Made by a program: the position numbers and the translations under genes. A stretch of DNA of 5,545 nt from Nostocoides sp039812405 (lineage in GTDB: Bacteria; Actinomycetota; Actinomycetes; Actinomycetales; Dermatophilaceae): NCBI GenBank assembly GCA_039812405.1, contig JBDIAL010000243.1:1-5545 (forward strand). The letters run 5' to 3'. This document shows, piece by piece, positions 1 to 4,601 of the stretch (position 1 is the stretch's first letter; each line of letters begins with the position of its first letter). Below the pieces are notes generated by a model. The model had not been told where the DNA came from, searched no databases, and worked only from the letters and a program-made list of their open reading frames with translations.

Positions 1-25
1 TGAAGCGTTCGGGGATGTTGGCCGC
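1..25 (+). repeat. IS3-family terminal inverted repeat, orfB-side end
   Basis: This end starts TGAAGCGTTCGGGGAT and closes with GGCCGC. It matches the reverse complement of 1341-1365 at 23 of 25 positions; the two mismatches are adjacent, at repeat positions 17-18. With a one-base gap the match continues through TCGTC to about base 30. The orfB stop codon at 29-31 lies just inside, as is normal for this family. Confidence 0.93.
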
Positions 26-28
26 TCG

Positions 29-1003
29 TCAAATGAGCTGCTTCTCGGGGTTGAGGGCAGCGTAGTAGGCCGTCTCGTACTCGGTGGGGGTGGTGTAGTC
101 GTTGCTGGAGTGGAGCCGTTCGTCGTTGTACCAACCGACCCATGCCGCGGTGGCGAGCTCGACGTCCAGGACGGTCTTGTACGGTCCGTCGTGGAAGACG
201 GTGGTGTCGATGCACTCGGTCTTGTACAGGCCGATGATGCTCTCCATCAAGCAGTTGTCGTAGGCGTCAGCGACGGTCCCGATCGAGGGGGCGATGTCTT
301 CCAAGGCGAGGTGCTCGGTTAGCCGGATCGAGGTGTACTGAGACCCGGCGTCGCTGTGATGGATCAGCTCACCGGGTTCCACCGCGCGCCCTTGGCGGTC
401 TCGTTCCCACAGGGCCATCGTCAACGGGGTCATCACCAGGTCGGTGGCCTTGGACGTCGCGGCGTGCCAGGCGATGATTCGTTGGGCGTAGACGTCGACG
501 ATGAACGCGACGTACACGAATCCTGCCCAGGTTCGGACGTAGGTGAAGTCGGTGACCCACACCAGGTTCGGCGCGGCCGCGGTGAAGTCCCGGTTCAACA
601 GGTCACCGGCTCGGTGCCCGTCCTTGGCGGGGATCGTGGTCCGTACCATCCGGCCGCGGCGAATCCCGTTGTGCCGGAGTAGTTTCATCGCCCGATGGAC
701 CCTCTCGCGCGAAACGTCGTGGCCCGAGCGGCGCAGCAGCGCCGTCATCTTCCGCCGACCGTACAACCCGGCCGGCGTCAGCCGGAACGCGCCGGTCGCG
801 CCCTCGTACCGGAACGCGAGGGAGTGGATCGCATTGGCCAAGTACGCCAACGCGAGTACCTGCCCGGCCAGCACGGCACCCGCGGCCCGAGCGCGTCGGT
901 AGGAGCGGGCGGCGACCTGGATCCCGACCGAGGTCAAGACCTCACAGACCGACTCGACCGACCGCCCCGCGGCGCGCTGGTCATCGATGAACGCGTAGAT
1001 CAT
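29..1003 (-). CDS. IS3-family transposase OrfB (DDE catalytic subunit)
   Basis: This 324-aa protein is the catalytic part of the IS3 transposase, which cuts and joins the element ends through a circular intermediate. The N-terminal part (about 1-35, with MIYAFIDD) and the 'LYGRRKM' region near 80-86 match the HTH_21-type segment of this family. The rve integrase core follows: D152 in WVTDFTYV, D218 in HHSDAGSQY and E254 in CLMES. D218 and E254 are separated by 35 residues (the DD35E pattern), and K261 lies seven residues after the Glu. The C-terminal WYNDERLH and TTPTEYE motifs are also family hallmarks. Length is normal. The ATG overlaps the orfA stop as ATGA and has no Shine-Dalgarno site, so OrfB is probably made as an OrfAB fusion by -1 frameshifting, by coupled re-initiation, or both. 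Confidence 0.96.
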   Translation of the reverse strand: MIYAFIDDQRAAGRSVESVCEVLTSVGIQVAARSYRRARAAGAVLAGQVLALAYLANAIHSLAFRYEGATGAFRLTPAGLYGRRKMTALLRRSGHDVSRERVHRAMKLLRHNGIRRGRMVRTTIPAKDGHRAGDLLNRDFTAAAPNLVWVTDFTYVRTWAGFVYVAFIVDVYAQRIIAWHAATSKATDLVMTPLTMALWERDRQGRAVEPGELIHHSDAGSQYTSIRLTEHLALEDIAPSIGTVADAYDNCLMESIIGLYKTECIDTTVFHDGPYKTVLDVELATAAWVGWYNDERLHSSNDYTTPTEYETAYYAALNPEKQLI

Positions 1004-1311
1004 CGGCGTCGGGGGTCGAGTTCCCCCGCGAAGAAAGTCGCGGCCGACCGAAGGATCGAGTTCTCGTCCTCCAAGCGACGCACCTTCGCTCTCAGGTCGC
1101 GGATCTCTTCCCGCTCGGCCGTGGTCATCCCCGCGGTCGCGCCGTCGTTGATCTGAGCCTGCCTGGCCCAGCCACGGACGGTGTCCTTGGAGATCCCCAA
1201 CGAGGCCCCCACCCGCTCACACGCCCTGACAACAGACCCGGTCTCCCCGGCGGCCTGCTGGACCATCCGGACCGCCCGCTCCTTCGTCGCGGCGTCGTAG
1301 TGCTTACCCAT
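1000..1311 (-). CDS. IS3-family transposase OrfA (HTH, leucine zipper)
   Basis: This 103-aa protein is the DNA-binding partner of the transposase. Residues about 5-52 form the HTH_Tnp_1-like domain, beginning YDAATKERAVRMV and including the recognition-helix segment LGISKDTVRGWARQ. Residues 66-98 form a coiled coil with heptad leucines at 73, 80 and 87, followed by the family-typical ILRSAATFFAGELD. I chose the ATG at 1311 because AGAGAGG (1321-1327) lies 9 nt upstream. The ATG at 1320 is directly against that site, and an upstream start at 1350 would sit inside the inverted repeat. The stop (TGA, 1000-1002) overlaps the orfB ATG. OrfA alone usually binds the ends and modulates transposition, while the OrfAB fusion is the active enzyme. 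Confidence 0.93.
   Translation of the reverse strand: MGKHYDAATKERAVRMVQQAAGETGSVVRACERVGASLGISKDTVRGWARQAQINDGATAGMTTAEREEIRDLRAKVRRLEDENSILRSAATFFAGELDPRRR
1011..1015 (-). other. Candidate -1 frameshift site between orfA and orfB
   Basis: A run of five C on the minus strand lies in the last codons of orfA (GAC CCC CGA CGC CGA TGA). A peptidyl-tRNA on CCC can slip one base back and still pair with CCC. Reading then continues CCG ACG CCG ATG into orfB without a stop, giving an OrfAB of about 427 aa. Lower-GC IS3 elements use an A-rich slippery heptamer, which is absent here. The C run meets only the P-site part of the classical X XXY YYZ rule, so this is a candidate. Confidence 0.5.
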
Positions 1312-1320
1312 GCCGTGCAT

Positions 1321-1327
1321 CCTCTCT
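1321..1327 (-). promoter_or_regulatory. Ribosome binding site of orfA
   Basis: On the minus strand this reads AGAGAGG. It is 9 nt from the ATG at 1311 and 0 nt from the ATG at 1320, which favours the 1311 start. Confidence 0.6.
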
Positions 1328-1340
1328 GGTGGGAGACGAT

Positions 1341-1365
1341 GCGGCCACAATCCCCGAACGCTTCA
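1341..1365 (-). repeat. IS3-family terminal inverted repeat, orfA-side end
   Basis: This is the partner of 1-25 and ends in CTTCA on the plus strand. Read on the minus strand, its first three bases are TGA, which serves as the stop codon of the interrupted 198-aa gene. It lies upstream of orfA, where IS3-family elements normally place their own weak promoter; I see no clear -35/-10 pair here. Confidence 0.93.
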
Positions 1366-1959
1366 GGTGCCGGCGAGGCGTTCGACGTGACCGATGCGGT
1401 CGGCGACGTCGTCGGACAAGCGCGTGGCAGCTTCTGCGGTGAGCCGGCGCCGGACGTCGAAGGACTCCTGGTCGGGGTGGGTGTAGCGGGAGGCGGCCAG
1501 GCTCGCGGCGTGGCTGGCGAGGTAGACGATGTGCATGATCCGAGTGCGGGCGGCGTCGGCGTCGCGTTGTCCTGCGTCGGTGAGGGGCACGGCGGGGTCG
1601 TGTCGGCTGGTGACCAGGGCGGTGACGTGGTCCAGGGCGTCGGCGATGGACTCCATCGTCGGGTCTGGCTCGCCGGGTCCTTTCCACAGGGCCCGGCGGT
1701 GGGCGCGGCCGATGCCGGCCGCGGCTTCCTGGATGCGGGTCATGGTCAGGTCGCCGGTCGGGTCGGGAATCGTGTTCCAGGCGGTGGCTGCGGAGCTGAT
1801 GACGTCGCCCCAGGTGCGGCTCAGGGCTTTGGCGCGGAACGGGTTGGGGTCCCACAGCAGGTCGCGGGCGTCGATGTCGGCTTGGGTGAGCAGCTCGGCG
1901 ACGCTGCGGCCGTCCACCATCGAGGATGCGGCGGCCGGCTGGGGCTGGGTGGTCGTCAT
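1363..1959 (-). pseudogene. Unknown protein, 3' end interrupted by IS3 element
   Basis: The 198 readable residues match no family I can name. The protein looks soluble and mainly helical, with no signal peptide or membrane segment. Landmarks are a Q/P/A-rich start, SRTWGDVISSAATAWNTIP (about 47-65), a central LWKGPGEPDPTMESIADALDHVTALV stretch (split here: LWKGPGEPDP, then TMESIADALDHVTALV) and RIMHIVYLASHAASLAASRY. I have a weak recollection of similar unknown proteins in actinobacterial integrative elements, but cannot verify it. The start ATG (1959) has GGAGG at 1967-1971, 7 nt away, and overlaps the stop of the upstream 116-aa gene as ATGA, so the two are translationally coupled. The last native codons are GGC and perhaps ACC; the TGA that follows is the end of the IS inverted repeat. 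The original C-terminus therefore lies left of the window. How much was lost is unknown, and the product could still be functional. Confidence 0.75.
1366..1368. repeat. Possible 3-bp target-site duplication (one copy)
   Basis: GGT directly abuts the right IS end. IS3-family insertion usually duplicates 3 (sometimes 4) bases of target. The second copy would be immediately left of base 1, outside the window, so this is an expectation rather than an observation. Confidence 0.35.
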
Positions 1960-2306
1960 GCGCCGGCCTCCGCGGCGAGGGCGTGCAGACTGCTCAGAAC
2001 CGTGGCCGCGCCGTCGGGGTAGTCGGTGACCGGGTGTCGCGCGGCGACTGCGACGGCGGCACGGATCAGGTCGCCGGTGCTGGCTGTGGCGCAGTCGGCG
2101 TCGACGGCGACGTCGTCGAGCTGGGCGTCGAGGGCGGGCGGGATCAGGTCGATGGCGCGGGCCGCGACGATGTCGGCGCCCAGGGCCAGGGAGTGGACGG
2201 CGGGATCTGTTGCTGCGGCCTCAGATCCGCGGTCGCCGGCCTCGATCAGCAGGACGGTCATGTCCAGCCACGTCTGCAGGGGGGCTGTCTGGGGAGGGTG
2301 ACTCAT
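1956..2306 (-). CDS. Unknown 116-aa protein, coupled to downstream gene
   Basis: This small, Ala- and Asp-rich, probably helical protein has no recognised domain, signal peptide or clear membrane span. Visible stretches are LQTWLDMTVLLIEAGDRG (10-27), ALGADIVAARAIDLIPPALDA (split: ALGADIVAARA, IDLIPPALDA) and an acidic LDDVAVDADC. The start at 2306 is preferred because AGGAGA (2315-2320) lies 8 nt upstream; the in-frame ATG at 2348 and the start at 2486 have no such site. It is the first gene of a minus-strand pair: its TGA overlaps the ATG of the 198-aa gene, and that gene's Shine-Dalgarno site lies within this coding region. The pair probably makes proteins that act together. Any promoter must lie in the 279-bp divergent region upstream. 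Confidence 0.75.
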   Translation of the reverse strand: MSHPPQTAPLQTWLDMTVLLIEAGDRGSEAAATDPAVHSLALGADIVAARAIDLIPPALDAQLDDVAVDADCATASTGDLIRAAVAVAARHPVTDYPDGAATVLSSLHALAAEAGA

Positions 2307-2314
2307 GTCGGTGG

Positions 2315-2320
2315 TCTCCT
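2315..2320 (-). promoter_or_regulatory. Ribosome binding site of the 116-aa gene
   Basis: Reads AGGAGA on the minus strand, 8 nt before the ATG at 2306. It decides between this start and in-frame upstream candidates. Confidence 0.65.
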
Positions 2321-2391
2321 GTCGTCTCGTCGGGGTCGTGTCGGCCATCAAGCCGGATCTGTCGTGTCGTGGGCTGCCCCCGGGACGGTTC

Positions 2392-2400
2392 TGTGGACAA
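2392..2400 (-). promoter_or_regulatory. DnaA-box-like motif 1
   Basis: TGTGGACAA on plus, TTGTCCACA on minus. The minus reading equals the preferred DnaA box described for GC-rich Streptomyces. It is preceded by C, so the shared unit with the second copy is 10 bp (CTGTGGACAA). Confidence 0.45.
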
Positions 2401-2421
2401 GTCGGCGGTCTCGTCACGGCC

Positions 2422-2430
2422 TGTGGACAA
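2422..2430 (-). promoter_or_regulatory. DnaA-box-like motif 2
   Basis: A second identical TGTGGACAA in the same orientation, 30 bp downstream of the first (about three helical turns, so on the same DNA face). It lies 5 bp before the CCGGGCCCGG palindrome. It could be a DnaA or Rep iteron, or an operator for another protein. Confidence 0.45.
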
Positions 2431-2516
2431 CCGAACCGGGCCCGGCTTTGTTGCCCTAGGGGTGCTGTCGGGGGTGGCGGTGACACTGGCTTGATGACCC
2501 CAGAAGTCGCATCGGG

Positions 2517-2539
2517 GTGCGTCGGCGGACGCCGACCAC
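2517..2539. repeat. Inverted repeat upstream of the peptidase-like gene
   Basis: GTG-c-GTCGGC-ggac-GCCGAC-CAC gives nine paired bases with one unpaired C and a 4-base centre. It ends 46 bp before the ATG at 2586, so it could be an operator or a 5'-leader hairpin. In such GC-rich DNA, chance is a serious alternative. Confidence 0.3.
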
Positions 2540-2585
2540 GAAAGTTGAGTCAGATGCACGAGTCAGGACGGCAGCGGAGGTTGTG

Positions 2586-3446
2586 ATGACGGGCAGGCGG
2601 AACGTGGCGCGGGTCTGCGCGACCGCGACCGGCGTCGGCGCGAGCTGCGCGTTGGGGGTGGTCACTCTGGCGGCCCTGCCATCGATGGCCGGCGTGGCCG
2701 TGCTGTTGGGCGCGACGGTCGTGATCGTGGTGCTGGCGGCAGGCCGGTGGGAGGTGCCGGCGACCCGGGTGCTGACGGCGGCGCGGGAGCCGCGGCCGGA
2801 GGAGCTGGCCGTCCTGGGCCCGGCCGTGCGGCTGCTCACCGTCGCCGGGCTGCTGGGCTCGCCGGTCGAGGTGCTGATCCTCGGCCACCACGAGGGAGTC
2901 TGGGTGCGTGCCGCCGGCCGTCGGACGGTGTTGGTGTCCCGGGGCATGGTGGGCGCCGCCGCACCCGGGGGTCTGCCGGCACAGGAGTCGGCGGCGTTGC
3001 TCGCGCACGCGATCGGGCGGCTGCGGTTGGGTCAGACCCGGTTCGAGGTGGCGTTGGAGGTTGCCCTGCTGCCGTGGCGGACGGTCCGGGCCGTCGCCGC
3101 CGGGGTGGGGCGCGTCATGGGCCGGCTGCCCCTGGTGAGGCTCGCGTGGCGGCTGCGCGTCGTGACCGGCGTGGTCGCCGTCTTCCAGGGCGTCACCGTG
3201 GGTCCCCTGCTGCCGGGCGTGGCGGCGGGGCTGGTCGTCGCGCTCTCGTATCCGCTGCCGTGGTGGGAGATCCGGGCCGACCAGCAGGCAGAGGCCGACG
3301 CGGACAACCTGGTGGTGGCGGCCGGGTTCGGGACCGCGCTGGCCGGGTTCCTCGCGCGGGAACACCAGACCCCGCATACCGCCGCCCGGATCCACCGCCT
3401 GACCGCCGCAACGGCCGCGGGACAGCAGTTGGCGCTGGTCTGCTAG
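2586..3446 (+). CDS. M48-like membrane protein with degenerate HExxH (likely pseudopeptidase)
   Basis: The start ATG at 2586 has GGAGG (2576-2580) 5 nt upstream; an in-frame GTG at 2583 is too close to that site and one at 2517 has none. The 286-aa product has two N-terminal hydrophobic spans (about 12-31 and 35-52) and two more near 192-226, so it should sit in the cytoplasmic membrane. Order and motifs resemble M48 (HtpX/BlaR-type) metallopeptidases: GRRTVLVSRGMV (111-122) resembles the strand before the active-site helix, and ESAALLAHAIGRLRLG (134-149) aligns with family sequences of the form AVLAHELGHxxxGH. WWEIRADQQAEADADNLV (226-243) resembles the ExxAD segment that supplies the third zinc ligand. 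The catalytic Glu and second His are missing (HAIGR, H141), so proteolysis is unlikely. A scaffold or sensor role is inference. The M48 relation rests on my reading of motifs. Confidence 0.65.
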   Translation: MTGRRNVARVCATATGVGASCALGVVTLAALPSMAGVAVLLGATVVIVVLAAGRWEVPATRVLTAAREPRPEELAVLGPAVRLLTVAGLLGSPVEVLILGHHEGVWVRAAGRRTVLVSRGMVGAAAPGGLPAQESAALLAHAIGRLRLGQTRFEVALEVALLPWRTVRAVAAGVGRVMGRLPLVRLAWRLRVVTGVVAVFQGVTVGPLLPGVAAGLVVALSYPLPWWEIRADQQAEADADNLVVAAGFGTALAGFLAREHQTPHTAARIHRLTAATAAGQQLALVC

Positions 3447-3549
3447 CGGTCCAGCTCGTAGAGCCGGACGGCTTCCCCGTCGGCTGCCGGCGGAGGTGGG
3501 CCGCCGAGGGCGTCGCATGCAGCGGCCCGTGCCGGCAGGCCGGGGCTGG
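3447..3549. other. Convergent intergenic gap
   Basis: This 103-bp gap lies between two genes that end toward each other. Both stop codons are TAG inside the palindrome GCTAGC. Apart from the hairpin at 3462-3485 I see nothing defined in it. Confidence 0.6.
3462..3485. terminator. Candidate hairpin terminator between convergent genes
   Basis: AGCCG(g)ACGG, loop CTTCC, CCGTCGGCT: nine base pairs with one bulged G, beginning 15 bp after the stop of the peptidase-like gene. There is no T tract on either side, so intrinsic termination is uncertain. Its position between convergent genes fits a shared terminator. Confidence 0.35.
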
Positions 3550-4356
3550 CTAGCGTTGCGGGCTGGGGCTGGCTGCGTGCGGGGTGGGGATGGCGTGCCG
3601 CTGCTGGATGCGCAGGACGGAGCGGTCGGACAGGTCCAGGTGCTCGGCGATCTGGCGGGCGGGGGCGCCGGCGGTGCTCATCGCGCGGACGACCTGGAGC
3701 CGTTCGGGCCGGGTCAGCGGCGCGGCGTGTCCTGGCTGCTGGGTGGCGCGGTCGACCGCGACGGTGTCCAGGACGCGGGTGGGGTCGCGTCCGAGGCCGG
3801 CTGGTGTGGCGTGGGGGTCGTCGATGGCGTCCTCGTCCCAGGCCAGCGGTGGCGGGTAGCCGCGGGCGCGGGCGTGGGCCATCGTCGTCGGGGACGGCCC
3901 GATCGTCATGGAGTGGGTGTCGTAGAGGTCCCTGATCCGGCGCCAGGTGTCGATGGTGACCAGGTCGCCTGGTCCGTTCAGGACCCTGCCGAGGTTGCCG
4001 GCGCCGGCCCGGTCCAGGTCGGCGCGGCTCCAGCCCATGGCCATCAGGGCGTGCAGGCGCCGGACGGCGCCGATCTTGGGGACGTGGCCGTGGGTCTGCG
4101 CGGCGTAGAGGCCTGGCAGGGTGAGGGCGGCGATGCGGTCGGCGGTGCGTCGCTGCACGTGGGGGTGGGCGCCGGAGACGATGGCGTGCAGGGCGGCGCC
4201 GCTCAGCCCCGTCGCCCGCGCCAGCGCCCGGAGCGGGACGTGCGCTGCCAGCAGCCGCTGCAGGACGGCGCGCGCGGGTTCGGCCGGCACATATCGGGTG
4301 CGGCCGCAGGCCCGGTCGCGACGGTAGGCCACCTCCCACGTCTTGCGGTCGGTCAT
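3550..4356 (-). CDS. Multi-HTH DNA-binding protein (actinobacterial phage/ICE type)
   Basis: This 268-aa protein is probably a sequence-specific DNA-binding regulator. Region 1 (about 22-63) has RYVPAEPARAVLQRLLAAHV followed by an HTH, PLRALARATGLSGAALHAIV, then HVQRRTADRIAAL. Region 2 (about 96-128) looks like a second HTH: RRLHALMAMGWSRADLDRA and NLGRVLNG. PPPLAWDEDAIDDPHATP (168-185) is a motif I know from a family common in Actinobacteria and their phages. The C-terminus (about 215-254) has a homeodomain-like HTH: RPERLQVVRAMSTAG, then ARQIAEHLDLSDRSVLRIQQ. The ATG at 4356 has GGAAGGAG (AAGGAG at 4365-4370) 8 nt upstream. It is the last gene of a minus-strand cluster, 77 bp after the 55-aa gene. 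No effector domain is visible; the target sites are unknown and could include neighbouring promoters. Confidence 0.8.
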   Translation of the reverse strand: MTDRKTWEVAYRRDRACGRTRYVPAEPARAVLQRLLAAHVPLRALARATGLSGAALHAIVSGAHPHVQRRTADRIAALTLPGLYAAQTHGHVPKIGAVRRLHALMAMGWSRADLDRAGAGNLGRVLNGPGDLVTIDTWRRIRDLYDTHSMTIGPSPTTMAHARARGYPPPLAWDEDAIDDPHATPAGLGRDPTRVLDTVAVDRATQQPGHAAPLTRPERLQVVRAMSTAGAPARQIAEHLDLSDRSVLRIQQRHAIPTPHAASPSPQR

Positions 4357-4433
4357 CGGTCAGGCTCCTTCCGGTCCGGTCACGGGCACCTCGTGCCGAC
4401 CCCGCCCCGCGCGCCGGCGGCCCCGTGGCGGGG
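4357..4433 (-). other. 77-bp spacer with two short hairpins
   Basis: Between the 55-aa gene and the HTH gene, 4421-4433 (CCCCG-cca-CGGGG on the minus strand) directly follows the stop codon, and 4385-4397 (GGCAC-gag-GTGCC) precedes the HTH gene's ribosome binding site. Each has a 5-bp stem and 3-base loop and no T tract. They might affect mRNA decay or reduce read-through, but may be chance in GC-rich DNA. Confidence 0.25.
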
Positions 4434-4601
4434 TCAGTCGTGCGGCGCCACCGGCCACCAGGTCAGCTCGACCCGTCGGGGTCGGTGACCGGCGGGGTGG
4501 GGCGGCGTCGCAGCGTGGCGGGCTAAGAGGCGGCGCAGTCGCGCCTCGAGCGAGGAGGCGCCGCCTGCGGCTGTCGGGGTGGGGTCAGGGTTGGGGTCCA
4601 T
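4434..4601 (-). CDS. Small unknown protein (55 aa) overlapping the DUF4192 gene
   Basis: This short frame encodes 55 residues: MDPNPDPTPTAAGGASSLEA, then RLRRLLARHAATPPHPAGHR, then PRRVELTWWPVAPHD. It has a perfect AGGAGG (4609-4614) 7 nt before its ATG. It overlaps the end of the DUF4192 gene by 17 bp in another frame, as coupled operon genes often do. Most third positions are G or C (about 45 of 54 by my count), consistent with coding. The protein has a Pro/Thr-rich start, a basic amphipathic helix (about 17-30) and a tail VELTWWPVAP with two Trp. It has no membrane span and no domain I recognise. Leu26 is encoded by TTA (4524-4526), a rare codon in such genomes. An unannotated small accessory protein is the best guess; function is unknown. 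Confidence 0.6.
   Translation of the reverse strand: MDPNPDPTPTAAGGASSLEARLRRLLARHAATPPHPAGHRPRRVELTWWPVAPHD

Larger units (their letters stand above)
1..1365 (-). mobile_element. Complete IS3-family insertion sequence
   Basis: The two ends are imperfect inverted repeats of 25 bp (1-25 and 1341-1365) that match at 23 positions. They begin with TG and end with CA, as IS3-family elements do. Between them lie orfA and orfB on the minus strand, offset by one frame, encoding an HTH/leucine-zipper protein and a DDE transposase. Both frames are open and the catalytic residues are present, so the element looks intact and probably recent. Its base composition is visibly less GC-saturated than the flanking genes. 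It is inserted at the 3' end of a minus-strand gene. The bases next to the right end are GGT (1366-1368), which would be one copy of a 3-bp target duplication; the other copy lies outside the window. I cannot assign the IS3 subgroup. Confidence 0.95.
2307..2585. promoter_or_regulatory. Divergent intergenic control region
   Basis: This gap separates the minus-strand 116-aa gene from the plus-strand peptidase-like gene and must hold promoters for both. I see no convincing -35/-10 pair in either direction. It does contain two TGTGGACAA direct repeats (2392-2400, 2422-2430), the palindrome CCGGGCCCGG (2436-2445), CCCTAGGG (2454-2461), a bulged inverted repeat (2517-2539) and a GAGTCAG direct repeat (2547-2553, 2560-2566). 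Several overlapping open frames cross it on both strands, but none has a good ribosome binding site. Confidence 0.6.

Noticed and set aside
1300..2022. Long plus-strand open frame of 240 codons opposite the 116/198-aa genes
   Set aside because: Its composition is Gly/Val/Asp-rich shadow sequence, it crosses the IS boundary, and it has no ribosome binding site. The minus-strand genes have good sites and coupling.
2346..2348. Upstream ATG as start of the 116-aa gene
   Set aside because: No Shine-Dalgarno sequence precedes it, whereas AGGAGA lies 8 nt before the ATG at 2306.
2305..2586. Plus-strand frame of 93 codons filling the divergent gap
   Set aside because: No ribosome binding site, Cys/Gly/Arg-rich translation without domain features, and it overlaps the expected promoter region.
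2747..3553. Plus-strand frame of 268 codons overlapping the peptidase-like gene
   Set aside because: The translation is Gly/Arg/Ala low-complexity, typical of an out-of-frame reading of GC-rich DNA, and it runs past the gene end into the convergent gene.
3443..4339. Minus-strand frame of 298 codons overlapping the HTH gene in another frame
   Set aside because: Pro/Arg/His-rich low-complexity product, no ribosome binding site, and the HTH frame carries the family motifs.
3496..4488. Plus-strand frame of 330 codons opposite the HTH gene
   Set aside because: Antisense shadow without recognisable motifs; the minus strand has clear HTH motifs and a strong ribosome binding site.
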